64,000 nt of DNA from the NCBI GenBank assembly GCA_045585835.1, contig JAZMZG010000028.1:1-64000 (forward strand), written 5' to 3'. Below the pieces are notes generated by a model, which saw nothing but the letters and a program-made list of their open reading frames with translations, was not told the DNA's origin and ran no database searches. Within the stretch, counting starts at the first letter, position 1. Each line of letters begins with the position of its first letter. This stretch comes from CALCTE01 sp045585835 (GTDB lineage Bacteria; Bacillota; Clostridia; Oscillospirales; CAG-272). The position numbers were made by a program, and so were the translations under genes. Shown piece after piece: positions 6,293-16,030 of the stretch.

Positions 6293-7699
6293 ATGACGAA
6301 GAAATTTGCTTTTATACGTAGATGGGCGGCGGGGCTTTTTGCCGCCGTTTTCGTCGTGCTTGTGTTTGCCGATATAACGGTTTTTGCCGCTCCCTCCGTC
6401 AAATCCGAAAGCGCCGTTGTCATAAACAAGCTCACGGGCGAAGCGCTTTATGAAAAAAACTGCGACAAAAAAATGTATCCCGCAAGCACAACGAAGATTA
6501 TGACGGGACTTTTGGGCGCAGAAAACGGCGTCATGGAGCAATACGTCACGATGTCGTATAACTCCATTTGGGGTATTGAAAGAGATTCGAGTCACATCGC
6601 ACTTGACGTAAATGAAGAAGTGAAATTCGAGCATCTTATGTACGGGCTTATGCTCGCTTCGGGCAACGAATGTGCTATGGGTATTGCCGAAACCGTTGCG
6701 GGAAGCACGGACGCTTTCGTTAAGATGATGAACGATAGAGCAAGACAGCTCGGTGCTACGGGAACGCACTTTACAAATCCACACGGATTACATAACGATT
6801 TGCACTATACGACGGCAAGAGATATGGCGATCATGGCTCGTGAAGCGTTCTCAAACGAGCTCTTGCTTGAAATCATAAACACCACGCAATACACAATTCC
6901 TCCAACAAATAAACAGCCGCAAGAAAGAATATTTAACAACTCACACAAAATGCTTCCCGGACGAGCATATTACTACGACGGCGTCGTCGGCGGAAAGACG
7001 GGTTGGACCACCGAGTCAGGAAACTGCCTTGTCACTTACGCAAAAAGAAACGGCGTAGAGCTTATAGTGGTGATTTTGGGCGGTACGAGCGCCGTGGGCT
7101 GTTATACGGATACTGCGAACCTGCTTGATTACTTTTTTAATAACTACGAAATGCGCAGTTTCTCCGTTAAAAAATATATGGATGGAGAGCTTGACAGCGT
7201 GGAGCTTAATTGTGCGGGAACCGTTAAGGTTGAATGCTCCTCCACGTTCTCCGTTTTATTTGAAAAGCACGTAGAGCTTGGAGATGTCAACTGTGTTTTA
7301 ATTCCCGACAATACGCTTTCCTTGCCCATACAAAAGGGTGCGCAGGTTGCAACGGTCAGCTTTTCTCTCGAAGGAAGGCTTCTCGGAGAGCTTCCCGTGT
7401 ACGCTGCGGAAACTATGTACGTGCCGTCATATTCGCAGATACCCGACAATATACCCACGCAAGGCGACGGCAAATCGATTTTTGAAGACGATGATAAAAG
7501 CGAATTTTCGAAGTTTATTATCGTTTTGGGTTACATTCTCTTGGTTTTGGTTATACTTGCAATAATATTCGTCTTGGTGCTTTTATGTATGCGTCAGCAA
7601 AATATGAGAAAGCTCCAACGCCGCAGAATGTCACGCCGCTACAACAATAGTATAAAGCCAACAAACCGCTCCGATACTCCTTACGGCAGAAAAAAATGA
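6293..7699 (+). CDS. D-alanyl-D-alanine carboxypeptidase (DacF/PBP5 type)
   Basis: 468 residues. It trims the terminal D-Ala from peptidoglycan stem peptides outside the membrane. An N-terminal signal segment (about 13-33) precedes the S11 peptidase domain with all three catalytic motifs: STTK (Ser65, Lys68), SGN (123-125) and KTG (235-237). A beta-rich C-terminal domain follows, then a membrane anchor (IIVLGYILLVLVILAIIFVL) and a basic cytosolic tail (about 45 residues). Most PBP5-like enzymes use an amphipathic helix; the true transmembrane segment and basic tail are of DacF-like type. ATG at 6293 is preferred to GTG at 6278 because GGGGTG lies at the right distance. It overlaps the next gene by 4 bp. 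Confidence 0.9.
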   Translation: MTKKFAFIRRWAAGLFAAVFVVLVFADITVFAAPSVKSESAVVINKLTGEALYEKNCDKKMYPASTTKIMTGLLGAENGVMEQYVTMSYNSIWGIERDSSHIALDVNEEVKFEHLMYGLMLASGNECAMGIAETVAGSTDAFVKMMNDRARQLGATGTHFTNPHGLHNDLHYTTARDMAIMAREAFSNELLLEIINTTQYTIPPTNKQPQERIFNNSHKMLPGRAYYYDGVVGGKTGWTTESGNCLVTYAKRNGVELIVVILGGTSAVGCYTDTANLLDYFFNNYEMRSFSVKKYMDGELDSVELNCAGTVKVECSSTFSVLFEKHVELGDVNCVLIPDNTLSLPIQKGAQVATVSFSLEGRLLGELPVYAAETMYVPSYSQIPDNIPTQGDGKSIFEDDDKSEFSKFIIVLGYILLVLVILAIIFVLVLLCMRQQNMRKLQRRRMSRRYNNSIKPTNRSDTPYGRKK

Positions 7700-8205
7700 C
7701 GGTTGCGGTAAAAAAGATATCGGCGGGCGAAGATCCCTCAAAAGCCGCACGAGAGCTGCTTTTCAAAGCAGTCAAGGAAAAGCTGTCCTTGAATATGCGC
7801 GAGCAAGACATCGTAAAGGACGAAAGCGGGAAGCCATATGATAAAAGCGGACGCTTTTTCTTCAGCTTGAGCCACAGCGGTGATACAGTCGCCGTTTTGA
7901 TAGCATCTTCTGCGTGCGGAATAGACGTGCAGAAAATAACAAGCGTGAGCGACCGTGTGCTTGAAAAAATCGGCGCAGCCGCACCCTTTCCGAGTGATGA
8001 CGCTATTCGTACAGCTTTATGGGCGCTTGCGGAAAGCTACGTAAAAATGACGGGAGAGGGCATATCGGGCATTTCGAAAGTCCCGCAGTTTGCAATTGCT
8101 GAAATCAAAAACGAATTTACAAAAGTTGCGTCAAACTCTGACAAGCTTTTTGAAATAAAGGAGATAGGCGGATACGTAATTGCAGTATGCATACGTGCCG
8201 AGTGA
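7696..8205 (+). CDS. 4'-phosphopantetheinyl transferase, Sfp-like
   Basis: 169 residues. Transfers phosphopantetheine from CoA to a serine of a carrier protein. Motifs in order: FFFSLSHSGD (about 53-62), GIDVQKI (about 75-81, Mg-binding Asp) and WALAESYVKMTGEGIS (about 112-127, with the catalytic Glu/Lys). It is shorter than Sfp (about 224 residues) and nearer to the compact stand-alone type used for ACP or small carrier proteins. ATGA overlap with the carboxypeptidase gene suggests coupled translation. No carrier protein or synthase lies nearby, so the partner is unknown; it may be the only ACP-activating enzyme. Confidence 0.85.
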   Translation: MTVAVKKISAGEDPSKAARELLFKAVKEKLSLNMREQDIVKDESGKPYDKSGRFFFSLSHSGDTVAVLIASSACGIDVQKITSVSDRVLEKIGAAAPFPSDDAIRTALWALAESYVKMTGEGISGISKVPQFAIAEIKNEFTKVASNSDKLFEIKEIGGYVIAVCIRAE

Positions 8206-8211
8206 TGAAAA

Positions 8212-8700
8212 ATGAGCTTTAACATCGTACTTGTCGAGCCGGAAATACCGCAGAACACGGGAAATATATCCCGAACCTGTGCCGTCACCGACTGCTCGCT
8301 TCACCTTATAAAGCCGCTTGGGTTTTCCATTGAGGAAAAGCATCTGAAAAGAGCGGGACTTGACTATTGGCAATACCTTGATTTGCACGTGTATGAAAAT
8401 CTCGACGAATTTTTTGAAAAAAATTCCGGCGGGGACTTTTACTTTTTCTCAACAAAAGCGCCGAAAAGATATACGGACGTAAGCTACCCCGACGGAGCCT
8501 TTCTTATATTCGGTAAGGAAACGAAAGGGCTTGACGAAAAGCTCCTTGAGGAAAATCTTTCAAGATGCGTACGTATACCTATGAAGGCGGAGCTTCGCAG
8601 CTTAAATCTTTCCAACAGCGTAGCTATTGCACTGTACGAGGCGCTGCGTCAAAAGGATTTCGAAGGACTTACCGTAAGCGGAAAATACGGCGAAAACTAA
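8212..8700 (+). CDS. trmL: tRNA (cytidine/uridine(34)-2'-O)-methyltransferase
   Basis: 162 residues, the usual TrmL length. SPOUT-fold enzyme that methylates the ribose of the wobble base in certain leucine tRNAs using SAM. Motifs: LVEPEIPQNTGNISRTCA at the N-terminus, FGKETKGLDE (about 103-112) and RSLNLSNSVAIALYEALRQ (about 127-145), which form the SAM-binding knot. Starts 6 bp after the transferase gene and belongs to the same operon; secA follows 18 bp later. Confidence 0.95.
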   Translation: MSFNIVLVEPEIPQNTGNISRTCAVTDCSLHLIKPLGFSIEEKHLKRAGLDYWQYLDLHVYENLDEFFEKNSGGDFYFFSTKAPKRYTDVSYPDGAFLIFGKETKGLDEKLLEENLSRCVRIPMKAELRSLNLSNSVAIALYEALRQKDFEGLTVSGKYGEN

Positions 8701-8718
8701 CGACAGAAAGGCAGTTTT

Positions 8719-11502
8719 ATGGGCTTAATTACAAAAATTTTCGGCACTCACAGCCAACACGAATTAAAAAAAATAGAGCCTATCGTAAATGCGATAGAGG
8801 CTCTTGCGGATAAATACGCTTCTATGAGCGATGACGAGCTTAAAAGCCAAACGTCAGTATTAAAGGAAAGACTTGCAAAAGGCGAAAGCCTTGATGACAT
8901 ACTTCCCGACGCTTACGCCGTAGTGAGAGAGGCGGCAACGAGAGTTCTTGGCGAAAGACATTACCGCGTTCAGCTTATAGGCGGTATCGTCGTTCACCAA
9001 GGCAGAATAGGCGAGCTTAAAACGGGCGAGGGTAAAACCCTTATGGCAACTCTGCCCGCTTACCTTAACGCTTTGACGGGTAAGGGTGTACACATAGTCA
9101 CAGTAAACGATTACCTTGCAAAGCGTGACAGCGAGTGGATGGGCAAGGTATATAACTTCTTGGGCATCTCCGTGGGACTTATCGTTCACGGACTTACAAA
9201 CGAGCAAAGAAGAGAGTCTTACAATGCGGACATCACCTACGGCACGAATAACGAATTTGGCTTTGACTATCTGCGCGACAATATGGCAGTGGAGAAAAAA
9301 GACCTCGTGCAAAGAGGCCATAACTTTGCCATAGTAGACGAGGTGGACTCTATCCTCATTGATGAAGCGAGAACTCCTCTTATTATTTCGGGCAGAGGCG
9401 AAAAATCAACAGACCTTTATTCGCAAGCGGATAAATTCGTATCAAAGCTAAAGGGCTTTTATATAAAGGAGCTTGACTCAAAGCAGGATTTCGACACACA
9501 AAGCAACTCCGACTATATCGTGGACGAAAAAGCAAAAAGCGTTGTTTTGACCTCGTCGGGCGTAAAGAAGGCGGAGGAGCATTTTAAGGTGGATAACCTC
9601 TCAGATACGGAAAATACCACCCTCTCCCACCATATAAACCAAGCACTTCGTGCAAGAGCAATAATGCAAAAGGACGTCGACTATATAGTCAAGGATAACA
9701 AGGTACTCATCGTCGACGGTTTTACGGGAAGAATTATGCCCGGAAGACGTTACTCAAACGGCTTGCATCAAGCTATAGAAGCAAAAGAAAGAGTCGAGGT
9801 TCAAAAGGAAAACAAAACCCTTGCAACCATAACCTTCCAAAACTTCTTCAGGCTCTATTCGAAGCTTTCGGGTATGACGGGTACGGCACTTACAGAAGAA
9901 GACGAGTTCAGAGAGATATACAATCTTGACGTAGTTGAAATACCCACAAACAAGCCGCTTGCAAGAAAGGATATGCCCGATGCGGTATATAAGACCTTAA
10001 ACGGAAAATATAACGCCATCTGCGACAAAGTAAAGCAGTGCCATGAAAACGGTCAGCCCGTGCTTATAGGTACTATCTCCATCGACAAGAGTGAGCTTAT
10101 TTCCGCTATGCTCAAAAAGAGAGGCGTTAAGCATAACGTTCTCAATGCAAAATATCACGAAAAGGAAGCGGAGATAATAGCGCAAGCGGGCACCTACGGT
10201 GCGGTCACCATCGCAACGAATATGGCAGGCCGAGGTACAGATATAAAGCTCGGAGGCAATAACGAGTTTCTTGCGAAAAACGAAATGCGCAAGATGGGCC
10301 TTACCGAAGAGCAGATATCGGAATCTATGCGCTTTTACGCAACCGACGACGAAGAAAAGCTCTCTCTGCGCAAGACCTACAAGGAGCTTTGTGAAAAGTA
10401 CGCAGAAGAAATACGCCCCGAGGCCGAAAAGGTAAGGGCGGCGGGCGGACTTTGTATCATAGGCTCGGAGCGCCACGAAAGCAGACGTATAGACAACCAG
10501 CTTCGAGGACGAAGCGGACGTCAGGGCGACCCCGGACAGTCACGCTTTTATATGTCGCTTGAAGATGACCTTATGAGGCTTTTCGGAAGCGAAAGAGTGC
10601 AAGGCATCGTAAACGCACTCGGACTTCCCGAAGATCAGCCCATCGACGCAAAGATACTTTCGGGTTCTATCGAAAGCGCTCAAAAGCGTCTTGAAGGCGT
10701 ACACTTCCAAAGCCGTAAAAACGTTCTTATGTACGATGATGTAATGAACCAACAGCGTACGATAATATACAATCAGCGCCGTGAGGTGCTCGACGGACTT
10801 AACCTCAGAGAAAAGATACTCGGTATGGTGGAAAACAGCATAAGAAGCCACGTCTACGCCTGCTTTATCGGAGACGAGTGTGAAGAGTGGAGCTTCGATA
10901 CTCTTGTAAATGCTTTCCCCACCGTTTGTAAAAAGGAAGACTTTGAGTTTTCTTTGGACGAGTTGAACTCTTTGGACAAAGACGAGCTTACGGATAAGAT
11001 AATAGAAAAAGCTCACGCCGTTTACGAAGAAAAGGAAAAACTCTTTGGCGAAAACGTCTTCAGAGAGATAGAAAGAAGCATACTTCTTCGCAACGTAGAC
11101 GAAAAGTGGATGGAGCATATCGACGCCATGGACGATATGAAGGGCGGTATCGGACTTCGTGCATACGCACAGCATAATCCGCTCATCGAATATAAAAACG
11201 AGGGCGGCGCTATGTTCGACGAGATGGTAACCGCCATCTGCGACGATACGGTCAATACACTTCTTCGCATCGTTCCCCGCCCCGACGCAAGCGAGATAAC
11301 AAAGCGAGTTGCTGTCGCAAAGATAACGGGCGAGGGAAAAGCCGCAGAACGCTTTAAGGATGCTATGAACGCAGGCGGCGACTCAAGCCTTAAAAAAGAG
11401 CCCGTAAGAAAAACTGTGAAGGTCGGCAGAAACGACCCCTGTCCCTGCGGAAGCGGCAAAAAATATAAGAAGTGCTGCGGAGCGGGCGAGGACGAAGAAT
11501 AA
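8719..11502 (+). CDS. secA: Protein translocase ATPase SecA
   Basis: 927 residues. ATP-driven motor that pushes preproteins through SecYEG. Walker A GELKTGEGKT (98-107), IVDEVDSILIDEARTPL (Walker B), the helicase motif MAGRGTDIKLGG, and GSERHESRRIDNQLRGRSGRQGDPG are all present. The C-terminal zinc-binding SEC-C tail CPCGSGKKYKKCC (Cys908, 910, 919, 920) is intact, as used for SecB or ribosome contact. Several inserts, for example residues about 545-580, make it longer than the B. subtilis protein (841). RBS is GAAAGG upstream of ATG. Confidence 0.98.
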   Translation: MGLITKIFGTHSQHELKKIEPIVNAIEALADKYASMSDDELKSQTSVLKERLAKGESLDDILPDAYAVVREAATRVLGERHYRVQLIGGIVVHQGRIGELKTGEGKTLMATLPAYLNALTGKGVHIVTVNDYLAKRDSEWMGKVYNFLGISVGLIVHGLTNEQRRESYNADITYGTNNEFGFDYLRDNMAVEKKDLVQRGHNFAIVDEVDSILIDEARTPLIISGRGEKSTDLYSQADKFVSKLKGFYIKELDSKQDFDTQSNSDYIVDEKAKSVVLTSSGVKKAEEHFKVDNLSDTENTTLSHHINQALRARAIMQKDVDYIVKDNKVLIVDGFTGRIMPGRRYSNGLHQAIEAKERVEVQKENKTLATITFQNFFRLYSKLSGMTGTALTEEDEFREIYNLDVVEIPTNKPLARKDMPDAVYKTLNGKYNAICDKVKQCHENGQPVLIGTISIDKSELISAMLKKRGVKHNVLNAKYHEKEAEIIAQAGTYGAVTIATNMAGRGTDIKLGGNNEFLAKNEMRKMGLTEEQISESMRFYATDDEEKLSLRKTYKELCEKYAEEIRPEAEKVRAAGGLCIIGSERHESRRIDNQLRGRSGRQGDPGQSRFYMSLEDDLMRLFGSERVQGIVNALGLPEDQPIDAKILSGSIESAQKRLEGVHFQSRKNVLMYDDVMNQQRTIIYNQRREVLDGLNLREKILGMVENSIRSHVYACFIGDECEEWSFDTLVNAFPTVCKKEDFEFSLDELNSLDKDELTDKIIEKAHAVYEEKEKLFGENVFREIERSILLRNVDEKWMEHIDAMDDMKGGIGLRAYAQHNPLIEYKNEGGAMFDEMVTAICDDTVNTLLRIVPRPDASEITKRVAVAKITGEGKAAERFKDAMNAGGDSSLKKEPVRKTVKVGRNDPCPCGSGKKYKKCCGAGEDEE

Positions 11503-11521
11503 ATTACAAAGGAGGTAGACT

Positions 11522-12994
11522 GTGGGATTCTCACTTATTTTGGCGGGTCTGTTCTTTTTAATAGTACCTACCGTAAACGTCGTGGATATTTTCCCTGACT
11601 TTATAGGCTATCTCCTTATTTTTGCGGGACTCGGAAAGCTTAAACGCATTGACGGATATTTGGAAAAAGGTGCACACTATGCGCTCGTAATGGCTATCGT
11701 AAATTTAACAAAGCCGCTTGCTTTGCTGTTTTGCCTTTCCGATTACAGCGATGCGCAAAGCAGTAACATAACCACCGCAACGCTTATTTACCTTGTAATA
11801 GAGCTTATTTTCGGCATATTGCTTTTTAAAAATCTTTTCGACGGCTTCGCAAACCTCGGTTATCAGTACGAGGACAGCTTAACTCATACAAGAGTAAAGC
11901 TTCTTGGGCGTTTTGCCCCCGAAAGAAAGACTATATCCTTTGAGCATAGCGTAAAAAACAAACAAAGCGCAGAGTACAAGCGCCTTATGAGGTATGCGCC
12001 GCTCAAGGCAGTAAAATACGTCAGCCTTCCTCGTCGAAAGGCTGTATTCAAGGGGCTTGATACCCTCTCGGTATTCACGTATATATTTTTTGCAAGCCAT
12101 TGTGTGCTTACTCTTGTGCCCGAGCTTACCACGCTTGCCTACACCTTGAGTATAGACGGCACCTACAAGCAGACGGGCGGCGGGGGACTTAGGCTTATGC
12201 TTATCGCACTTTGCCTTTTTCTCGGTACTATATTCGGTATCTCGTGGTTTAGCCTCGCATCAAAATATTTAAAAGGCGTAAAAAAAGACGACTTTTTTAC
12301 CAAAAGACTCGAGGGCGCATACAAAGAAAAATTCTCGGATAATCTCGACGTTATGCGAAGCGTGCGTTACAACGGGTTTTATAAGCTCATTCTTGCGGCA
12401 TTCGTTTTCGGCGGGGATTTCTTCCTTGATGCAACAGACTTTTCTCCCGATATAATTACAGCGGTTTTGCTCCTTATCGCCTTCATTTATTACAGAAAAT
12501 CCATACCTCTTGCAAAAACGGTGATATTTTTAGGCAGTGTATACGCACTCTTATCCGCTTTTGCGCTTGGGATACAGGTATATTCCTACGGCGATTTCTA
12601 TGCCGCAACAGGACTTGAAAGACCTCTCGGCGTTAAAATATTTTCCGTACTTTTCCCCGTGATAAAGGGCGTATTCCTTATTCTTGTTTTGATAATTGCC
12701 CTCTCTCAGCTTAAATATATGGCGAAAAATTTCGGACGCCGTCCGCTTTATGCAAAGGGACATCTTATATGGGGATGTGTTATCATCGCCATATCACAGA
12801 TAGGCTCTGCTGTAGGATATCATACGGATATAATAAGCGACAGCCTTTTGCAGTTCTTTATTAAGGTCAGAACTGCGGCTTTCCCCGTGAACATCTATAT
12901 CAGTATAACCTCATTCGTTGTATATATTTTCGGAATAATAATCTTCTTGGGAGCTTTTGATATTATATCCAAAAAGCTTGCCGGAAAGGAATAA
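11522..12994 (+). CDS. Conserved multi-pass membrane protein, function unknown
   Basis: 490 residues with about 11 predicted helices. The N-terminus has a PTVNVVDIFPDFIGYLLIFAGL motif seen in uncharacterised clostridial membrane proteins. A soluble loop of about 80 residues (130-210), rich in Lys/Arg, separates the first helices from the rest. GTG start at 11522 is supported by AAAGGAGG seven bases upstream. It sits between secA and proC with short gaps, but no functional link is evident. Confidence 0.65.
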   Translation: MGFSLILAGLFFLIVPTVNVVDIFPDFIGYLLIFAGLGKLKRIDGYLEKGAHYALVMAIVNLTKPLALLFCLSDYSDAQSSNITTATLIYLVIELIFGILLFKNLFDGFANLGYQYEDSLTHTRVKLLGRFAPERKTISFEHSVKNKQSAEYKRLMRYAPLKAVKYVSLPRRKAVFKGLDTLSVFTYIFFASHCVLTLVPELTTLAYTLSIDGTYKQTGGGGLRLMLIALCLFLGTIFGISWFSLASKYLKGVKKDDFFTKRLEGAYKEKFSDNLDVMRSVRYNGFYKLILAAFVFGGDFFLDATDFSPDIITAVLLLIAFIYYRKSIPLAKTVIFLGSVYALLSAFALGIQVYSYGDFYAATGLERPLGVKIFSVLFPVIKGVFLILVLIIALSQLKYMAKNFGRRPLYAKGHLIWGCVIIAISQIGSAVGYHTDIISDSLLQFFIKVRTAAFPVNIYISITSFVVYIFGIIIFLGAFDIISKKLAGKE

Positions 12995-12995
12995 T

Positions 12996-13793
12996 ATGAA
13001 AAATATCGCATTTATCGGAGCCGGCAATATGTGCCGTGCTATAGCAAACGGCCTTTTGATGAGCGGAGAGCTTGACTGCGAGCATATAAAGGTATATGAC
13101 AAGGACGAGAGCAAGGCTCTTGCATTTAAGACCGTCGGCATATACAAATGTACAGACGCAAAAGATGCCGCAAGGTTTGCAGACTACCTCTTTTTGTCTG
13201 TAAAGCCGCAGAATATAGACGAGGTGCTCACAGAGCTTTCGGGCGTGGAATTCAAAGGAAAAACTATAGTCACCATCGCAGCGGGAATTACGACAAAGCA
13301 TATAGAAAGCTTTATTCCCGACGTTGCCGTTATAAGAGTTATGCCTAACACCCCTATGCTTATAGGTGAGGGCACGGCAGCTATAACCAAAAACGAAAAA
13401 GTGTCCGACAAAGACTTTGATACGGTTTGCAAAATGTTTGAAAAGCTCGGCACGGTCTGCACGATGAGCGAGGATAAGCTCAACCCCGTTATATCTTTAA
13501 GCGGAAGCAGTCCCGCATATGTTTTCCTTTTTATTAAAATAATGTGTGACTGGGCAAAGGAAAAGGGCTTTTCCGAAAAAGAAGCAAAGGAGCTTGTATG
13601 CTCCGCATTCAAGGGCAGTGCCGATTTATTAAGAAACAGTCAAAAAAGCCCCGAGGAGCTTATAAAGGACGTTTCCTCACCCGGAGGCACTACTCTTGCC
13701 GCACTTGCAAGCTTTGAAAAACACGGAATCGAGACCGTCATAAGAGATGCTCTCGACGCCTGCGAAAAAAGAGCAAAAGAGCTTTCAAAATAA
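12996..13793 (+). CDS. proC: Pyrroline-5-carboxylate reductase
   Basis: 265 residues, typical ProC length. Reduces 1-pyrroline-5-carboxylate to proline with NAD(P)H. N-terminal Rossmann motif IAFIGAGNMCRAIANGLL, the central VIRVMPNTPMLIGEG, and the C-terminal dimer/active-site signature SLSGSSPAYVFLFI followed by SSPGGTTLAAL. ATG at 12996 with GGAAAGGA upstream is the right start; the open frame begins earlier inside the preceding gene. Confidence 0.97.
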   Translation: MKNIAFIGAGNMCRAIANGLLMSGELDCEHIKVYDKDESKALAFKTVGIYKCTDAKDAARFADYLFLSVKPQNIDEVLTELSGVEFKGKTIVTIAAGITTKHIESFIPDVAVIRVMPNTPMLIGEGTAAITKNEKVSDKDFDTVCKMFEKLGTVCTMSEDKLNPVISLSGSSPAYVFLFIKIMCDWAKEKGFSEKEAKELVCSAFKGSADLLRNSQKSPEELIKDVSSPGGTTLAALASFEKHGIETVIRDALDACEKRAKELSK

Positions 13794-13852
13794 GCATATA
13801 TCACAGCTTCCGTACATATCCTTAAATGAAGCAAAAAGGAAAGGAAATATGT

Positions 13853-14482
13853 ATGGACAACGTTACAAAATTACAGACAAGCTACGACATCGGTATTAAA
13901 AAAGCGGCAAAGCAATACGCATATACGAGGGGTGCCACCCTTACGGCGTACTCCGCAGTCGCCGTGTGCGGACTGTCACTTGCGGTGTTTCTGTTTAAGG
14001 GAGCAGACGATGAGGTCGTAGCATCAAGCTATGCGCGGCTTTCGGAATACTTTAAAAGTACTAATATGCTCACGGGCTCCCTTCAAGCATTTGTTCCCGT
14101 ATTTGTGTGCGCTATTATATGCTTTTTTGCGGGATTTTCGATAACGCCATCTCTTTATCCGCACATTGTTTTGGCATTAAACGGCTTTATCGGAGGCGGG
14201 ATCGCCTGCCTTATGTATAAAAGCGGTGAGCTTTACGTTTGTATATCCTATGTTTTTTCATTCTTGCTTTCATCTCTTGCGCTCGCTCTTTTTGCGACGG
14301 AAGCACAAATATTCAGAAAAAACAATCTCGAACAAAACCGATGTGTTAAGGATATACTGAGCGTGAAATTCGTGTTTTCATATATGAGCTTATTTGCAGT
14401 ACCCTTATCTTTACTTATGGCTTCGTCAATGCTTTCATTCGTTTTGCCGAGCCTTATCACCAAATATGCAGTAAAGTTTTAA
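13853..14482 (+). CDS. Membrane protein, possibly SpoIIM-like
   Basis: About 209 residues from ATG at 13853 (AAAGGAAAGG upstream). A ~30-residue polar N-terminus is followed by about five helices. The segment FVPVFVCAIICFFAGFSITP with SLYPHIVLALNGFIGGG resembles the SpoIIM-type pattern of paired helices around a glycine-rich turn, but the match is weak. It is followed 24 bp later by a YesL-like gene; both may be in the proC transcript. Confidence 0.45.
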   Translation: MDNVTKLQTSYDIGIKKAAKQYAYTRGATLTAYSAVAVCGLSLAVFLFKGADDEVVASSYARLSEYFKSTNMLTGSLQAFVPVFVCAIICFFAGFSITPSLYPHIVLALNGFIGGGIACLMYKSGELYVCISYVFSFLLSSLALALFATEAQIFRKNNLEQNRCVKDILSVKFVFSYMSLFAVPLSLLMASSMLSFVLPSLITKYAVKF

Positions 14483-14505
14483 TTTATATATAAAGGAATT
14501 TTAAA

Positions 14506-15477
14506 ATGGCGCTTTTTAAAAAAATGTTTGATCAAACAAGAGAAGGAAAGGGTGTCTTAAAGACAGAGCTTTCCGAGAAATTTACGCTCCTTAAATTTTT
14601 CAAGCTGACAAAGAGAAAATTTTGGCGTATATGCGGGCTTAACCTTATATTCATTTTAACAAATCTGCCGATATTCGCCTTGCTCTTTTACGCCGCAGGC
14701 TACGGTTTTATTTCCTCCCCCACGCCTCTTTCCATTTGGTTTGGCCCCATTCACGGTGCCATGGCGTACGCAAAGGGCCCCGCTGCCGCACTTTTATACA
14801 GCTTATGCGGTATAACGGTGGAAGGAAGCTATCCGGGAACTTTAAGCTATATTCTTCTTGCCATAGCCTGCCTTACGCTCTTTACCTTTGGATTTTCAAA
14901 CGTCGGTATGGCTTATATGCTTAGAAACTATACAAGGGAAGAGCCCTGCGACTTTAAGGATTACTTTATTACCATAAAGAAGAATTGGCGCCAAGCGCTT
15001 GTTTTGGGGTTTGTCGATGCTATTATCATAACCTCTATGCTGCTTAATCTCTATCTTCTGCTTTTCGGACAAGGTCCCTCCGCTCTGCTTGCCGTTATAG
15101 GCACGGCGGCAGGCGCTATATACCTTATGATGCGCAACTACTTTTACGTGATAATGATAACATTTAATCTGTCGATTCCGAAGATAGTCAAAAACTCGCT
15201 TATATTCGCTTTTGTAAACGTAAAACGTAACGTTGCGGGATTTTTGGCATCATCGTTTTGCTGGATATTAACGGCGGCTTTAATCTTCTTTATGACACCT
15301 TTGGGAGCAATAATACTGTTTGGCGTGATCTTCGCATTCACGGCATTTATCGGTATATACTGCGCATATCCCGCAATAAAGCAATATATGATAGACCCGA
15401 TAATCGAAGAGGAACGCAAAAAACGCAAAGATGCAAAGCTCGAAGAAAAAGAGCCTATCTTTACCGATATGGGTTGA
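14506..15477 (+). CDS. YesL-like (DUF624) membrane protein
   Basis: 323 residues, about six helices. The N-terminal feature KLTKRKFWRICGLNLIFILTNLPIF fits the DUF624/YesL family, as does a conserved DYFITIKKNWRQALVLGF segment near residue 150. Family members in Firmicutes usually sit with sugar ABC importers; here it is in a general operon, so a role in sugar uptake is not supported. The C-terminus is a charged cytosolic tail. Confidence 0.65.
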   Translation: MALFKKMFDQTREGKGVLKTELSEKFTLLKFFKLTKRKFWRICGLNLIFILTNLPIFALLFYAAGYGFISSPTPLSIWFGPIHGAMAYAKGPAAALLYSLCGITVEGSYPGTLSYILLAIACLTLFTFGFSNVGMAYMLRNYTREEPCDFKDYFITIKKNWRQALVLGFVDAIIITSMLLNLYLLLFGQGPSALLAVIGTAAGAIYLMMRNYFYVIMITFNLSIPKIVKNSLIFAFVNVKRNVAGFLASSFCWILTAALIFFMTPLGAIILFGVIFAFTAFIGIYCAYPAIKQYMIDPIIEEERKKRKDAKLEEKEPIFTDMG

Positions 15478-15502
15478 CAAAAAGCATTTAATTGTGTAAG
15501 AT
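15474..15502 (+). promoter_or_regulatory. Promoter of yajC
   Basis: TTGACA (15474-15479, overlapping the stop of the YesL-like gene), 17-bp spacer, TAAGAT (15497-15502). Confidence 0.8.
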
Positions 15503-15532
15503 AACAAAGTACAAAATATTAAGGAGAGAACA

Positions 15533-15994
15533 ATGAAAAACATTAAAAGAATCTTGCTCGTGCTCGTTTGTCTTGCTCTTGCCTGCACGTTCTGCTTTGC
15601 AGTAAACGCTGAAGGAGAAGCGCAAAATACAGACGATATTTTGATCGACTCTAACGCAGGCGAAGGAAATAATCAAAATGAAGAACAAGGGCAAAACGGC
15701 CAAGCGCCCACACAGTCCACGTTTATGAAGATAGTAACGATGCTCTTCCCCATTCTTATTCTTGTGGCATTCTTCTATTTCGGTATGTATAAGCCCCAAA
15801 AGAAGCAAGAAAAAGAAAAGAAGGCGATGATGGATTCGCTTGCGGTCGGAAGCGACGTTATGACCATCGGCGGAATTATGGGACGCATAGTAAGCGTTAA
15901 GGACGATTCCGTTATAATTGAAAGCGGCAGCGATAAGAATAAGCTTCAAATTTCGAAGCAGGCTATCAGCACCGTAATGCCCAAAGAAAACTAA
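15533..15994 (+). CDS. yajC: YajC, Sec translocase accessory subunit with added N-terminal region
   Basis: 153 residues, longer than the usual 85-115. The YajC core is clear: a membrane helix (MLFPILILVAFFYFGMY, about 68-84), the basic PQKKQEKEKKAMMDSL and GSDVMTIGGIMGRIVSVKDD. YajC binds SecD-SecF in the membrane. Unusually, the core is preceded by an apparent signal peptide (MKNIKRILLVLVCLALACTF, then AVNA) and an acidic Gln/Asn/Glu linker of about 35 residues. No secDF follows; the gene has its own promoter and terminator. Confidence 0.92.
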   Translation: MKNIKRILLVLVCLALACTFCFAVNAEGEAQNTDDILIDSNAGEGNNQNEEQGQNGQAPTQSTFMKIVTMLFPILILVAFFYFGMYKPQKKQEKEKKAMMDSLAVGSDVMTIGGIMGRIVSVKDDSVIIESGSDKNKLQISKQAISTVMPKEN

Positions 15995-15998
15995 TATT

Positions 15999-16030
15999 TA
16001 AAGCTCTGTCAAATGACAGAGCTTTATTTT
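15999..16030. terminator. Terminator shared by yajC and the DUF6514-like gene
   Basis: AAAGCTCTGTC / GACAGAGCTTT stem with a 4-nt loop and A/T runs on both sides; convergent genes meet here. Confidence 0.85.
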
